The notes: a model not told the origin generated them from the sequence alone. A stretch of DNA of 64,000 nt from Viscum album (GCA_963277665.1 OY728130.1:429647101-429711100); one strand, 5' to 3'; shown: positions 1 to 14,400, numbered from the stretch's first letter. Numbers and translations are program-made.

Positions 1-201
1 AATACTATGTACATTTTAATGTGGGGAATTTAAGAAAATTTTTATTTTATTAATTTCTCACACAAAATTTATTTATTAAATTTCTAAAAAAGTAGAACAT
101 AATAATAATAATTAAATTTAATGAAATTAACCATTTTAAATATTAGCTCATATTAATTATTTACTTAAAAAAGGTAAGGGTTTTAAACATTTTACATCCA
201 T
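1..201. other. A+T-rich DNA, no gene seen
   Basis: Very A+T-rich sequence with runs of A and T and no meaningful reading frame. It looks like the decayed repeat background of the rest of the window. Its last 22 bases (180-201) recur with two C/T differences at 917-938. Confidence 0.6.
180..201 (+). repeat. left copy of 22-bp direct repeat
   Basis: Begins GTTTTAAACATTTTACATCC. Twenty of its 22 bases match 917-938, and both differences are C to T. This is consistent with a target-site duplication around the block at 202-916. Confidence 0.45.
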
Positions 202-916
202 CCAATGTCCTGAAGGCCTTCATTATTTATTTATTTTTGATAACCCACCTTTCAAGGGGTGAGGTGGAACCCTTACATGGCCTGTAGGCGTAAGTATTAC
301 ATGGACCATAGGCTATAGAAGAATTTGTTTCCCATATGCTTCAAACATTCTGTAAAACCCAGACTAACTCCTTGGAACTGCTCCTCTCCGACATCTTCAT
401 CATGAAATCAGCCCTCCACCTTCACATGGCAGTTCTGCTTGGCTTTCCTAGGCATTCACAAGCTTGTCTCGATGACAGGTGCCATACCCTCTCATTCTTG
501 AAATCCGTTTATCTTCTACTATGGTGAAAGCTCCTTGCTCAATCTCCTTCTGATGATTTTTCTTTGTAGGTTGTCTGGTTTGCATCTACAATTAAGGTGG
601 CTCAAAGGCCTTGAGGTGGCTCGAAGGCATTACTAACTCGAAGGCCTGGGTGGATCAAAGGCCTTAAAGGACTCAGGGACCAAATCAGTGGCCTGAAAGA
701 CCAAACGAGGGAATATTCCTAGCTGCTACAATTCAAAATAGTGCCTCCTACAATACCCGCTACAGTAACTACTATAGTACTACACGGTTCCTGCAACAGT
801 ACCTAGAAGTTAGCCTCCGCCTGGATTTGATCCCAGGTCTCCTGGATGCACTTAAGAAGTCCCCAAGAACTAGTTTGAGGCTCATGTGCATTTTATATTT
901 TATTTTTTTTTGTTGA
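202..916. mobile_element. G+C-richer inserted block, unidentified, between 22-bp direct repeats
   Basis: About 715 bp clearly richer in G+C than both flanks. It contains a small cluster of repeats built on GGTGGCTCAAAGGCC (about 595-670) and a stretch of CTACA/CAGTA-like repeats (about 728-812). The right end is T-rich. A 22-bp sequence beginning GTTTTAAA lies at 180-201 and again at 917-938 with two C/T differences, which looks like a long target-site duplication. I see no coding motif, no tRNA-like promoter boxes that I trust and no terminal inverted repeat. It could be a fragment of a retroelement or a captured piece of DNA that entered after most of the surrounding decay. The 63-aa open frame at 336-527 has no recognisable features and I do not call it a gene. 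Confidence 0.45.
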
Positions 917-938
917 GTTTTAAATATTTTACATTCAT
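917..938 (+). repeat. right copy of 22-bp direct repeat
   Basis: Begins GTTTTAAATATTTTACATTC. Partner of 180-201. Confidence 0.45.
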
Positions 939-2409
939 ATTGTTTATAGAGTTAATAGAAATTTTTTCTAAAAATATTATTGTTTTTTATGTTGTATGTA
1001 TTATATAAAGCATGATATGGAAGATAATTTTAATTTTTATAAAAATTTAGTTCCCAAATAAGTAGGTTTGAAATTATCTCCCATGAAAATAAATGTGTCT
1101 AAATAATTTTATTTGTTACCTACTAAAGAAAGTATCTAGATGTTTTTAAATGATAGATTTGACTAAAGGTATAATTTAAATAGATATTTCAATCATTCCA
1201 ACTTAGAAAACATATCTTTTTTCCCCATAATATTTCTATCCTAATATATTGTTTTCTATAATCATTTTAACTATGTATCACTCATGAGTGGGTAACATGA
1301 GAAATATAATAGAAATATATTTCAGGGAGAGTTTCAAGTTATAATTGAACTGATAAGTTATAATGCTTCTAATTGAAATATGATTTGAGTGTTCCTTATT
1401 ATTACAATTGATATGGAAATCATATTAAGAGAGATATTCAATGATCATAATATAATTTAATTAAAATTAATTAATGAATAATAAGATTCACTTGAGGAAT
1501 ATTATAATGAACATCATATTGGAAGAAAAAAACAATACATCTAGAAGTATTCCATGAAAACCAAATCCTTTTTCTAGAGATTTAATTATCATAAAAAACA
1601 TTAGGATATAGTAATACTCTTAAAATAAAACTCCAAAAATAAGTCAACATCCTTGGGGTGAGGTTTAAGTTTCAATTAATTACCATATTCCACTTCAATA
1701 GTTATCAATGAATACAAAAATATTTATTCCCTTTTTATATGTTTTGAGGCTTAATTTCATTTATATCCCATAGATAATGGTATTAGTTTATACTATTCAC
1801 GAACACATCTCAGCTATAACATTGGTCGTTATTTCCTTAGATCTTGTAACACCTATCCTTATAAATATTATGTTTTCTATATCTCTTATACATATATATA
1901 TATAACACCCATATATTCCTCTTAATAATGTTCCAAGATGATTCTTCCCAGAACATTATTATGTCGGTGACTGATATTTCATCCTTACATATGATTTATT
2001 ACTTGATGTTCCCATGGGAACCCATTTTTCATTCAATTACTGAAAAAATAAGATTAATGAGTTTGTATAGCTTCAATTTTTATGTTAAGAGAACATCAAA
2101 TAATTTTTTATTATATACCAATGTATCTTATAGCTAACACACTTTGAAGGACATGATATAATAAAGTAAATACATAATATATTTTTCTTTTTGTAGAACT
2201 GATAAAATTGGAGGAATACCTCACTAGTCTTATAAAATTTTAATCATATGATCTAACAGATTCATCTTTTTTTTCCTATTTCGATAATTCTAAAGGCATT
2301 TTTTTTAATTATATATGAATTAAAACTGAAAAATATATTCTAGAAATATTCTTGTACCATATATTTTATATCCTCCATTTTCATTTAATCCATAATGACA
2401 CTCAACTAG
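939..2409. other. A+T-rich decayed repeat, probably internal part of element F
   Basis: No intact gene. It lies downstream (in minus-strand sense) of the gag fossil at 2,410-2,576, so it may be the rest of a decayed minus-strand gag-pol. I could not read further protein motifs with confidence. The 69-aa plus-strand frame at 1,928-2,137 looks like chance. Confidence 0.35.
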
Positions 2410-2576
2410 CGGTGAATATCACATTCAGGATGATTGACTTCTATAATGGTCATATTAGGGTATGAACACTAGATAACATAAAATATATTCTCTATATCAT
2501 GAACCCACTTATCAATAATAGGTATAAAATAATTCTAGCTAAAATTAGGTGGATGTTTTCTCATAAAAGTCATCAT
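2410..2576 (-). pseudogene. Ty3/gypsy gag fossil (element F)
   Basis: Reading the minus strand from about 2,576 gives FMRKHPPNF, then a stop, then DKWVHDIENIFYV, a stop, and CS. This follows the plant gypsy Gag core pattern: a PP.F.G segment, W followed by a short spacer and IE.IF, then CS. The frame is kept across about 55 codons, but several stop codons interrupt it, mostly TAG where Trp or Gly would be expected, as C-to-T (G-to-A) decay would produce. Gag would coat genomic RNA in virus-like particles; this copy is dead. It marks a minus-strand LTR element whose 5' LTR should lie to the right (higher coordinates) and whose pol would run toward the left edge. The family assignment beyond gypsy is not possible here. 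Confidence 0.55.
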
Positions 2577-3199
2577 AGTGATTTTCTCTATACATGGTGC
2601 ATTAGAGTAATCAACATGTGTATAGTTATTTACAAAAATAGGGGATAATTGGGTGATAATCTCAATGAGGTTTTGTATTCCAACCAAAACTAATCAGGAT
2701 TCCTATTAGAAAATATCTACATTGGACACTGCAACCATTTTTAACTTCATTCTTCCATATTCTCACCATTACCTTGAAAAATGAAAAATTATGAATGAGT
2801 GTGCATAAATTACTGAATGAACAAGAAAAACTAGAATATTAAAATCTGAATTTAAAAAAAATTATTCATATTTTATCCTTTTAATTAATATAATTCATTA
2901 TATTTTTTTCTAGTTAACACTATAACTAAAATATTAATATATACTAATATCATTCATATTATTTTCTATAGATAGTGTGATTAAACAAAAAATATCTCCT
3001 GGGGTGTTGAACCTGGTGTGAAATTGGGTTAAATTTTCAATCTCTATGTCATTATTGAGTTAATATGAGACTCACCTTCTTCAGTGATATTACATGTTGA
3101 TACATACATTCTAAATCCTATATCAACTTGTTGAATCTATATAGGGATGTTATTTCTAGAATAACCATAGAATCACTACTCTAGAAAAACATCAGGATG
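2577..3199 (-). other. probable leader of element F
   Basis: A+T-rich, no gene. By analogy with element E, where the gag match begins about 690 bp from the primer site, this should be the region between gag and the primer binding site. I did not find a convincing primer site. Confidence 0.25.
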
Positions 3200-6100
3200 T
3201 TTTCCTCTACTTATATTCATTCATTATTCATTTAACATGGTTTTTAAAAAAATTAGCTAAAATAATCTAAAAAATTATACCTACATTTTAAACCATATAT
3301 TGACCCCATGATAAACATAACTTAAATACAACCAATTCAAGATTTTCAAATACATCTCACAAATATTAATAAAACTCATTTATCGAAAGGTTTCATGTTT
3401 TTGTGATTATCTATAATGTATATTTGGCTTGTTTCATTTTACATGAACATAATCCTCATAATTCACTTATATACATTAAAGAAATCTATACATATCATCC
3501 TAACATGTTTAATGGAATAAATAATAAATATATGACATCATATATAGTGTATTGAAAAACATATCAAAACATCATCAAATTTTTGAACATAATCATAAAA
3601 TTAGACAAGGAAATGGGATAAATTTATAATTAAATGTACAAGGAATTATATTATTTGTTAATATTTTATAAAATAAGAACATGTAGTCTTAAATAAATAA
3701 ACATATGCAGTGGAATTGTTTTTGGAGTCATGAGACATTAGATTTTGATCCTAAAGAATAGACATATAGATATAGAAATATGGAATTCCATTAGATTATA
3801 GTATATAAATTTTTTCCCAAAATCATAAACATATATATTATTTAATAGATATTCACAAATAATATTATTTCAGCAACATGTGATCAAATATTCCTACAAC
3901 TAATTCAAAAAACATTTCATCATCTCATGAGATATAAAACCTTAAAAATTTCCTTGGAGTGTGATATTTGAACTTAGTCATTATCATAAATACATATGTG
4001 TTCCACAAAAAGCTTATTGACCCTTGTAATATAAATAAAATATGTGAAATGAATTGATTTATTCAAAATAAAAAAGTTAGTCACTTTTCATTAATAACCT
4101 ATGTGTATAATTTTTTTCCAATAAAATATACAAATAGTGTAATATTACATGATTAAATTATTTAACACCAAAGACATGATCACCCAAAATAATGAAAAAA
4201 TTAATGAAAATATTGTGTAAAAGAAGAAAAAAATCTATTCGATATAAATATTTTGAATAAAATTTAAAAAATAATGAAAATATATTTTTCAAGTCTATGT
4301 TATTCATTTGTAGTAAATGTAATATATTTGACAATATTTTCTAACATAACCATTGCTAAAATAGTGAAATTAAAAACTTGAGTTCAAATTTAATTAGATT
4401 ATAAAATATTTTTATATATAAATAAATAATTACAGAAATTTAAAATAGAATCTTTAGAGAACAAATATAATGAATATAATAAAAAACATAAAACTAAAAA
4501 TATGATGTTTTAGTTAACTAGTCCCTTAAAACATTAGTAATTTTTTAAATAATCTTAATTTGAATATAAAGAATCAAATGGTTCAATAATTATAACAAAT
4601 AATGGCATGGATAATGATAAAATATATCCTTTGAATGTATTTAGAACATATAAATATGAAATTGTTAAAAATTATTAAAAATATTGTAATGAATATAGCA
4701 TGAGATATAAAATACATACAATTATTTTATCATTCAATTCAATGAACCATGAATTTTTAAAAATTATATAGATTTTCATTTCAAATAACTTACATTAAAA
4801 TAATGATAAAAATATGTTATTGGAATAAGTTCAATATCTAATATAATCATTCCATTTCAAAAAAAATTCATATTTAATTATAAAAAATTATAATTTATGT
4901 TACCATAGTCGTCACAGATATAGTTTTATAGCATTTATTCATATATATGGTTAATCAAACCCAAAAATGAACAAGATATATCTCGATGCTTGAGTGTGGT
5001 TAAATAAATTTATAATATCATTTTAAAATTATAAGAATGATATTATTTCAATACTTTCAATATGGTTATTTATATTTTCTATATTCAGTGTGAACTTTTA
5101 AAATAATGATGAAAACAGATTAAAATTACTTTGTAGAGGAAGTAGTCTTCACAACTCTATGTTATCATTGGATAGTTATTCGTATGTGAATGGAACATAG
5201 TATATATTTTTTATTTGAATTAACGTAACAATATTTCAGAATAGTAATGATTCATATTTCACTATATTAAATATATTATTGTATATATATGATGTATTTT
5301 TGCATAATAATACAGTAAGTGAATGTAATACGAATATTGAAATCATGTGTTTTCTTTTGGAACGAATCTTATAGTTGATTCAAATAACCAAATTAATAGT
5401 TTCATGAAGATGATTAATCTAATATAGTGTTATATGAGGATCAATTATTTAATTTTCAATGAGAAATTATAAGGTAATATGATTCATCAATTGGTGGTGA
5501 TAAAACATTTTATAGGTGATAATAAGATAAGTTCTAGTTGTAACACTTACATTAAAAACTTTTATGTTATTTCTGATAGGTAAAATGATAAGAAATGGAA
5601 AAAATATGCGGGTAATGTGTTTTTGGAGAGAAAATAACCTAAAACAATCATTTATATTAAAACATTTTATATTTTGAGTATTTTTCTTCAAACATTTTAA
5701 CATTTAATTCGATTATATTTCACCATAGTAATTCTTTTTTATACATCATAAATAATTTTAATGAAACAAATTAAGTTATCCCTTTGAAATCATTTTATAA
5801 ATATTATTTAAAATTTTAAATTCAAATTATCTAATAAAAATTTAAAAGTTGTTTAATACTAATTTTTAAATAATCACACATAATCTTATAAAAAATAGTT
5901 TTTGTTAAATGTGTGATCTTTATGTTTAAAATTTATTTATGAAAAATATTTATTAATATTGAAAAATAAAATTACATTAATTGGTTTATTATAATTAAAA
6001 AATGATCTAAGGATTTATTAGAAATAAAAAACAAAATATCCAATTCCAAATACATTAATGTAAGAAAATAATTAATACATTTATATTAATATAACATTTT

Positions 6101-6850
6101 AATTTTTACCACAATATTTTTATCATTGATTTTAAAGGGTTAAAAAATATTTTTAATTGAATTATGATAATACTTAAATAAATATTTATCAAATTAAAGT
6201 TTTTTTCATCTATCCGTTTTTTATTATATAAAGATAAAATTAAAAAATAGAATTTATCTTAGAAAACATATTTATTGAATTTTTTTAAACAATATTTGCA
6301 AAATCAGACAACGATATATTTTATTTTAGGAATTAAAAAATGAATTATATATTAATATATTTACATACTAAAATTTGTTAATTTAGTTTTTTAATGAAAA
6401 TAAAAAATGTAAACAAAAAACATTTTTTTAATAACCACTTTTTATATTTACTCATTATAATTATCTATCATCCAAAAGAAATAATTTTTAATTTTATACC
6501 ATATTAGTTGTTATTATAACATTTTTAATAATTTTCCCTTAATATGTTTTATTATTATTACCCTGATATTATAGTTTAAAATAAGTGATAAAACATATTA
6601 TTGATTTAGAGAGAAATCTGTTAAAAATGTATTGGTTTAAAAAAATAATTGTGGTAAAAATATAAATATTGGATACTGTATCATGTAGTTGTGTGGATAA
6701 ATCAATTCTTTGGGGAATCCTAATAAATTATTTTTTATTTTTTATATATAAAGTAAAAAATGGGTATGTGAATCTAGAGTGAGAATTATAACTATGTGGA
6801 ATAATAACAACAAATTTATGGAACAGTGTATCATTTAATGTGTTATGCAC
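3200..6850 (-). repeat. A+T-rich noncoding DNA, probable decayed 5' LTR of element F
   Basis: No gene. The stretch at about 5,120-5,170 (GAGGAAGTAGTCTTCACAAC and following bases) resembles the minus-orientation LTR subrepeat of element E at 25,080 and 31,750. If the layout matched E, the LTR would cover roughly 3.2-6.85 kb. Both ends are guesses: I see a weak LTR-start-like TGTGTTATGCA near 6,840-6,850 and no clear primer site at the other end. The 78-aa minus-strand frame at 5,467-5,703 has no recognisable features. Confidence 0.3.
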
Positions 6851-6999
6851 ATAAATATGTATAGGAAAATTATTTAAATATATATTAATGTATAAATATT
6901 GACTCAAATTATTATCAAATTCATATGTTCTATGTTGCGATGCATTAGGGAATTGGGTGTTTTAGCACTAACATTAAATTTTTAGAATTCTAAGTATGG

Positions 7000-9900
7000 A
7001 TTAAGGGTCGATATGAAAAATACAAATTCATTGTAATTATAATATGAATTTCTTGTTTGATTAATGTTTATCAAATTCATTTAATTTTTAATATATGTAT
7101 AAACGATTTTTATTTAAAATGGAAATGATGCTTCACATTAGGAGCATCATGACACCCCTTGGACAACAAGAGTTCATAGGTTACAAATTTACATCTTGTT
7201 CTATTACCATTAATGAAATGCATTTTATTTAGTAGTATACAGTCCAACATATGGATATTTTTTATTTAATGTTTGGTATGGACTATTTGGGGGGATTTAA
7301 AGCTCATATTGATTTATACACCCTACAGATGATATTTTCATCTCACGATGTTGTCCATCATTTCTAGGGAGATCTGGGCTTAAATTCAAGAGGAGAGGAA
7401 CCTTTACTAACATTCAATTAATTATCTCAGCCCGATTAGTAGAAATGACTAGCGATACAATTAATGAAATAAGTATTGGGACTCTTCCTGAAATAGAATA
7501 TTGACACCGACATATCATTATAAATAATTTATTTCTGTTACCAAAAGGATGTTAAATCTAATTTACTACTTTCATACTCATATTAAAAATCCCAATTTCA
7601 CTGCCATCGTATAAAATGAATCTTAATATGTCTCTAGATTTAATGTTTTATCAAGAAGATATGGAATGTAAATCCATATTAGGGCATTTACATCACCTTG
7701 GGATACAATTGTTTTAATAAAAAAAATATTTAGAATTTACGCCCCACTTATGTAATTTTTAGCTTATGTTGAATTAAGTAATGATTAAAAATAGACATCA
7801 GCTTCTCTAAATCGATGATTTGTTTAATCAATTAAAGGTATCCAAGTGGTTATCTAAAATTGAACTCCTATTATTATATCATTATTTTAGATTTAAATGA
7901 ATGGATATTCGAAAGATATTATTTTAGAGTTCGTGTGGCCATTATTAATGTTACATCATTCCTTTTGGTATAAATAATGAACAATATGTTTTTATAGATT
8001 TCATGAAACATTTTTTCTATAGGTAATTAGATTATTTAATGATATTATTTTTTGTTGATATTCTGGTTTACTCTAGAGATAGTAATGAACATGAGGATCA
8101 CATAGAAATCATACTGATTACATTATAGGAATATCTCTTGTATGTTATGTTCTCTTTGTGTTGGATCCAAGATTTTCATTTCCTCAGTTATGTATTTTAT
8201 AATGTATGGATATTAGTTGTACCTATAATGATTAATGTTGAAATCTCTTGGATGACCCCAAATAATGTTCAATATATATGGAAAATTCATAGAGTACCAT
8301 GAAATTATTTCAATTCTTTTGGGATTTCTAAATAATTGTCTCTCACATGACTAGAAGATAGAGAATTATTTCCATTCATATGGAATAAGGAATTTAAAAA
8401 ATTATTTTTGAGTCTTCAAACTGATATAAATGGATTTACCTCCCAAATATTTCCAAAACTAAGACATGACTATGTGGTATATTTTCATGCATCCAGATCT
8501 ACTATAGGTTTTGTTCTCATATAGAGATAACATTTTCATTCCAACTATTTGATGTTTTTGTGAGTGAATTAGAATAATTATTCTACCCCTGACTTTGAAT
8601 TTTCTTCATTATTCCATACCCTAATAAAATTGAATTATTACACTATATTTAAATGTATATTGTTTCACTAGATGAAAGAAATTTAAATTCATATTTTATA
8701 ATAAATACATGTACGTGTGGTAGTGAAGATGTATATAGTACTTACATATGATTGATTTTATTATGGTATACAATCTTAGTAAATAGAATTCCATAAAAGA
8801 TGTGTCCAGTCAAAAAATATATAGGAAAGTGGTCTAAGAAGATCATGACCAATGGAAATTGATGAGTATGATTGTTGATATGAATTTTAATTTTTCTTCA
8901 TATGGTTTGAATTTAGTTTTCATTCATTTTTATCATGCACCAGAGTTAATAATGTTATTGAAAGAAACTTTGACAACAGATTCAAAATGTATCACCAATA
9001 ATTGAAACCCCAATAGTGGGGAGACATCTAATGTCTAAAAAAATGATGTAAAATATTTTTCATTATATAGGAATCTAATTTTATTTCCACAATATTTTTA
9101 GGAATATATTATTTCAATGTATCACTATTCAAAATCTTCTATGAATCCAGATTTTTTGATAATGTACACTATAATGAATCTGTGTATCTAGTGGGAAGGT
9201 AAGAAATGCATGATTTATACTATTCGATGACATTACTAAATTATAAAAATGTTAAAAAATATCATCCGAAACTGTCTGGTATGTTTCAGTTTATTCATAT
9301 ACCAATATAGAAGTGCGATAAAATTGAGATTGATTTTCCCATTGGCTTTCCAAGAATGTTATTAAAGCATTTTGATATATGGGTAGTAGCTGACTAAATC
9401 ACAACGTCAACGAAAATTATCCCTATCAAATAATCAAACATGATAGAGAACATGGAGATAGTGTACATATGAGAGGTGTCTTGGTAACAATGAGTTATTT
9501 ATTTAATTGAATCTGATATATACCCCCATTTAAAATCATTATTTTGGTTATTTCTATAATAGGATCATGGAATTAAATTAAATATGAGCCAATAATTCAT
9601 CAACATATGGATGGGTAGTCAAACAAATTATATATTAATTCAAATATGTCTTAAGAGTGTGTTTGGTGGACATTGTTGGTCCATGGGATGATCATATTAC
9701 CTTGGTATAATTATCCTTTAAAAACTGTTATGACACAAAAATATTGATTCTGCTATTTAAGGCTTGGTATGGATAACATTGTTGTTCTATATCATATTGG
9801 GGGAAACAAGAGATATATATTAAGATTATACTTTTTCTTTCCCATGATACTATTAAAAATGTACAAAATATTCAAGAATAGATGGTAAAACACTATGTAA

Positions 9901-10240
9901 ACATGTTCCCTATGAAAATAATCATCATTGACCTATATCATTTGATATGACTAATCACATCTTCTTGGAATTATCACTGAAACATAGTCCTTGATTCTTG
10001 GGGAAACTAGTGAAATTAGTACCATGATATGAGGGACCAATAAAAGTTCTAGAAAAAATTGAAAATATTTCCTATTATTTTATGTTACATCCATGATTTA
10101 GTTCCATTCATAATTTTTTACATGTTTAAAAACTGAAGAAGTATCTTCTCAACTCACTAAATGTAATTGGTTGGGATCATGTATCACTAAATGTGGATGT
10201 GAAATTTATCCATGAATATTAATGTGTGATGTAATGGAAT
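7000..10240 (+). pseudogene. Ty3/gypsy pol fossil of element D (protease to integrase)
   Basis: A complete pol can be followed in order although no long open frame remains. Protease end: GMDYLGGFKAHID at 7,275-7,313. RT: DLFNQLKVSKWLSKIEL at 7,817-7,867, then IIPFGINN from 7,955, then FVDILVYSRDSNEHEDH from 8,051, where one of the two catalytic Asp codons of the usual F.DD box is missing. RNase H region about 8,540-8,800, ending near YNLSK (the ADALSR position). Integrase: DKIEIDFPIGFPRM from 9,317, IWVVAD, then the DGQS-like segment at about 9,609. The GPF-type tail is at about 10,030-10,130. Replacements are mostly C to T and G to A, with many stops and frameshifts. The order RT-RNase H-integrase identifies Ty3/gypsy. 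It is followed by an LTR start at 11,286 in the same orientation, so it is the coding part of family D. Confidence 0.85.
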
Positions 10241-11285
10241 GAAACAACCCATTGATGTAGATCTATTTCCTTGGGGTGATTTTTATGGTAGTGTAGTAAG
10301 AATCAAGGGAAAACATGGGAATAGAAAAATTTTATGTGGGTGAAATGGCTGGAATTATTCCAACATTATGATGATGGAAAAGTCAATGGTGGGGTGAATT
10401 TAGTACCCAAATGTTTTGGAACATCAATGTTTTATGTTTTCTCTATAATTGGAGTCTTTTGTTTGTCCTCTATAACTTTTTAGAGTTATAAAATAGAAAT
10501 AACTAAGAGTTAGCTACTAGAAAATCAGTATAAAACATTTACAATATAAATTGAGGTTTTTGGACCAAAATTTTTAAGGTATAAGATCATGGTATAAAAT
10601 CAATTTACAACATTATTAGTTTTAAGGATATGTGATTATTTGGGTAATAAAACAACCATGGTGATGTTCATATTCACATATGTTAACCCAGATTAGTTTA
10701 CAATTTTAATTCTATATTTACATTATAAATCATTTAGGCCAATCAATTTTTAATATGTTTAGAAGATATATATAATCATACACTTCCTTCCCTATTTAAA
10801 TCAATTTCCAGGAATACCCTAGGATATTCCCAATGAAAATCAACATCTCAACTATATTGGTAGTGATTCCATGAGTTTTTATTTGAAGAATCACAGGTTA
10901 GAGGACCCTACATGTTTCCCATCATTCATTTCTTTGAGCTATTTTTCCTGAAAACAAATATCAATTTATAAGACCGTATAAATGGATTTGGATTAGTGAT
11001 TATGGAGTGTTTCTGTTTATTTATAGCGGAATTGAAGGGATATGTTTCTCAAAGGAATCATTTAATATCTTTTTCTTCAATCTGACTTGAGGATTGTGGA
11101 TTTCTACCAGTCTACGATTATACAACATCTTTTCTCGTGTTTTCAATAAAATAGTTTTTACATGATGAAAATATTTTGGTAATTTTGTTCAAAAAATTTG
11201 TGTTTGATGTAATTTCAATGAAGTATGTTTTTAAATAATAATAATATATAAACGTACGATTTATCATAATATGTGCTTTACATAC
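10241..11285 (+). other. 3' untranslated part of element D
   Basis: A+T-rich sequence between the pol tail and the first D LTR. The first 200 bp might hold a very decayed chromodomain, but I cannot read the key residues. No gene seen. Its last part resembles the end of the short internal segment at 48,556-49,835, as expected for the stretch just before an LTR. Confidence 0.5.
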
Positions 11286-11455
11286 ATTATTACACCCTGG
11301 GATTTTAATCCATGTACAATATGTTTGATAGCATATTCAACACACAACACCGAGTTTAATGAACTGTGAAATATATAACCGTTATAACATAGATATTAAA
11401 TTTATGGTAATTAATATAATTAAATAATTTTTTATATATACATATACAAAGAATA
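11286..11455 (+). repeat. D1 LTR, 5' fragment
   Basis: The sequence starting TTACACCCTGGGATTTTAAT aligns through about 150 bp with the start of D2 (22,213) and D3 (49,836), including the landmark ACACCGAGTTTAA. It then breaks off at the LINE insertion and resumes near 16,205. Confidence 0.6.
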
Positions 11456-14400
11456 TCTAGGGTCAAGGTCAAAATGGACAAATTGTTTTATGGAAATATG
11501 AATATAAAACCAAGAAATACTAGGGTTCTACAAAAATGGAAGTAGATCACTCCCAGAATATTTATATTCACTATTATTGTACATTGGTTTGGGGTTATAA
11601 ATTACCACATTGAGCACATTTCTTTGGTTTCCCTCTTCATCAATGCATCTGAATCTTGATTTTATTCCCTATAGGGATGTGAAACATTCATATTGATATT
11701 CTAGATATATTGAATGAAAATAATCAATTAATTATTCTGCATCCATGGAACAACTCTGGTAATTTTCCTCAAGGCCTTGATAGTAGTTTTAGGGTCATAT
11801 TTAATCCATAATTATTTCAGATAATGTTGTAAATTTTTTTATAGTATATATAATTAAAAAAATTCATATTCATAAGAAATTCCAATGCCAAGGTAGTAGT
11901 AAAAACATATATTAAACCCCTATGGGGGGTGTATAAAATACTTCAACAGCAGAAGGTATATTTAATACAGGAGGTCACATCTTCACTAATGACTTTAATC
12001 CATGAGTTTATCGGGGGAATCTATCATATGAATTTAAGAACAAGGGGTTTCCTTGGTCTTCCAAAGACACCAATAATTCTCAGAATATTCATATCATTAA
12101 TATTATTATTCATAATACCCATTTTAAACATAAATTTATCATGAATCTCTATATGTAATTCATTTCTATAATCATGTGTGGATGGTGTTTTATTAACCAA
12201 TATATTCTTATACATTACATTCCATACCAATGGGATGAAAAGTTATGATGATGACAATAAAATATTGTATATTTTCTCACTCTCCCTAGGGATACATAGA
12301 ACCTCAAAGCGTTGTTCAAGATGAAATTCAATGAATATTTTAATAAAAATTGTATTTATTACCTAAACCCATAGATGCTGTGAATATTTACATATCATGA
12401 AATGGTTTTGTATATATTCTTCAACAATCAAACATAAATTTCATAATGAAACTATAAATCAGATGACCCTCATTATTTAGTCATGTGTGTAGCATCTTTT
12501 TTTATATCCTTAAAAGAATAGAAAATATCATGGGATATATAAAGTTCATATTAAAATTTAACAACCATGATAGTGGTATTTTAAATCCTTAAAATTTACG
12601 CTTTTTATTTATTAGGATTTAATTTCCAATTCATGTTGGGCCTTCAGATACGAAAATACATTTCTATGAAAGAATAATTCAAATCTACAGTCTAGATTAT
12701 CGATGGATAATTCCATTAAGGATGTTGTTTTTCCACAAAAGATCAGATATGAATATTTTTTCCCTATCCACCATTACATTGATAATTCCATTACATGGGT
12801 TGTCTGGCCATAATGTCGTCTAATAGTTGAGAATATATTTTAATCTCACCTATAATTTTGTTTTTTTCTTGATTTTATTAAAATAATGATTAATATTAGT
12901 CCAAATAGATGATGATAGGTAGTTTTGGAATCCTACCATCAACTTCATTTTAAACATGTTTGACAAGAAAATCACAATGAGAGTCACTAGGATTCCTGCT
13001 ATTCCATGTGAATTCCATAATAAGAGCATCACTTCATATAATTAGATCGTTAGTTCCATATCCATCCATTTAAAAAATCTAGATGAAATCTTTCTGTGAC
13101 ACCATAGACAATTTCCTCTCATTCATATACACATTCCATATGAAATTACTTATCAAACCTTTTTAGGGCACTTCTTGGCCAATTGTACCTAGATAAGGAA
13201 TAAACAAACTTACATGTAATAACTCAGTTGAAATTCCATATATTCCTTCATGGTACATGAATTTACCTTTACATTTAGCCAATATGTTAATTATTTTAGA
13301 AAAAAATACCATGTTGTCCCTACCCACTTTTAACCAAAATAAGGGGACACTAAGGTAATTAAATTTAAGGACCATTTTTTAACCCCAAGTATAATATCGA
13401 TCCTTATTTTCTTCTCTACGATAATTACATGATGAAACACAATTAAAAATTTATCCAACTAATGGACTTCCCTAAGAAATCCTCAAAATGTTCAAAATTG
13501 AACATTATCTGTATATATAGTTTTAATGGAGGCATCAACAAAGATAAAAATGTCTTATGCATAAATGATATGTGATGGGGCGAAGCCATTTCTTCCAGAT
13601 ATGGCATAGATGTTAATGGAAATTCGAGAATGATAATTAATAAATATTCTCATATTATTTTCATAAATGGATACCCAATTCCCTAGGATTGGATCACCAT
13701 TTATTACATCACTAGTGAATTAAAATATTCCCCTTTGTGATCTATTGATGAGTAAATAAGTCCTTTTAGAGGTGAGTGTAGTGTGGAAAATTTGATAAAA
13801 TCATTTGCGAACTAATATTTCCTGAGGATAGAAAAAATTAATCTCCAATTCAATGTATAAAATGCCATTGAGATGTCAAAATTGAGTGAAAATTTCCATT
13901 CCTTTGTTTTCTACTTCATCATATTACTAATTTTTGACTCCCTAAATAAGCAGTATTATTTGATTCTACTTGGTACAACTGGAAATTTAGTAGGGGTAAT
14001 GATCTAAATAAAAATTATATGCATCTTGGTCATAATGTTCATAATATTTATTTTTTCTATAGTGATCCCAAGGGAAGCTATACTATAATATTTTATGTCA
14101 ATCACAAATTCCTTTTTGACAATTAATTATGATGTATGAGTAGACTCGATAGGGAAATAAATAAGTAGTGAAGAAGCCCCTCACTTCATTGGACACTTCA
14201 CTATGAAAAATATACCAGTAAAACATTAAAAATTTGTTTATAAATCCATATGGACTAGATCTATATTTGATATTAAGGGAGAATATATCACACTGACTTC
14301 ATCCTTCAGGGGTTCCATAATTAACTCTTGTTTTTAATGATAATTTATATAGGGGTTATTTTTTCAACGATTTTTTTTTTCTATCCACTCCATCATTAGA

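Noticed and set aside
13163..13375. 70-codon minus frame as a small gene
   Set aside because: It is the RT tail of the LINE ORF2 fossil (YLSVPLF, CKGKF), not a separate gene.
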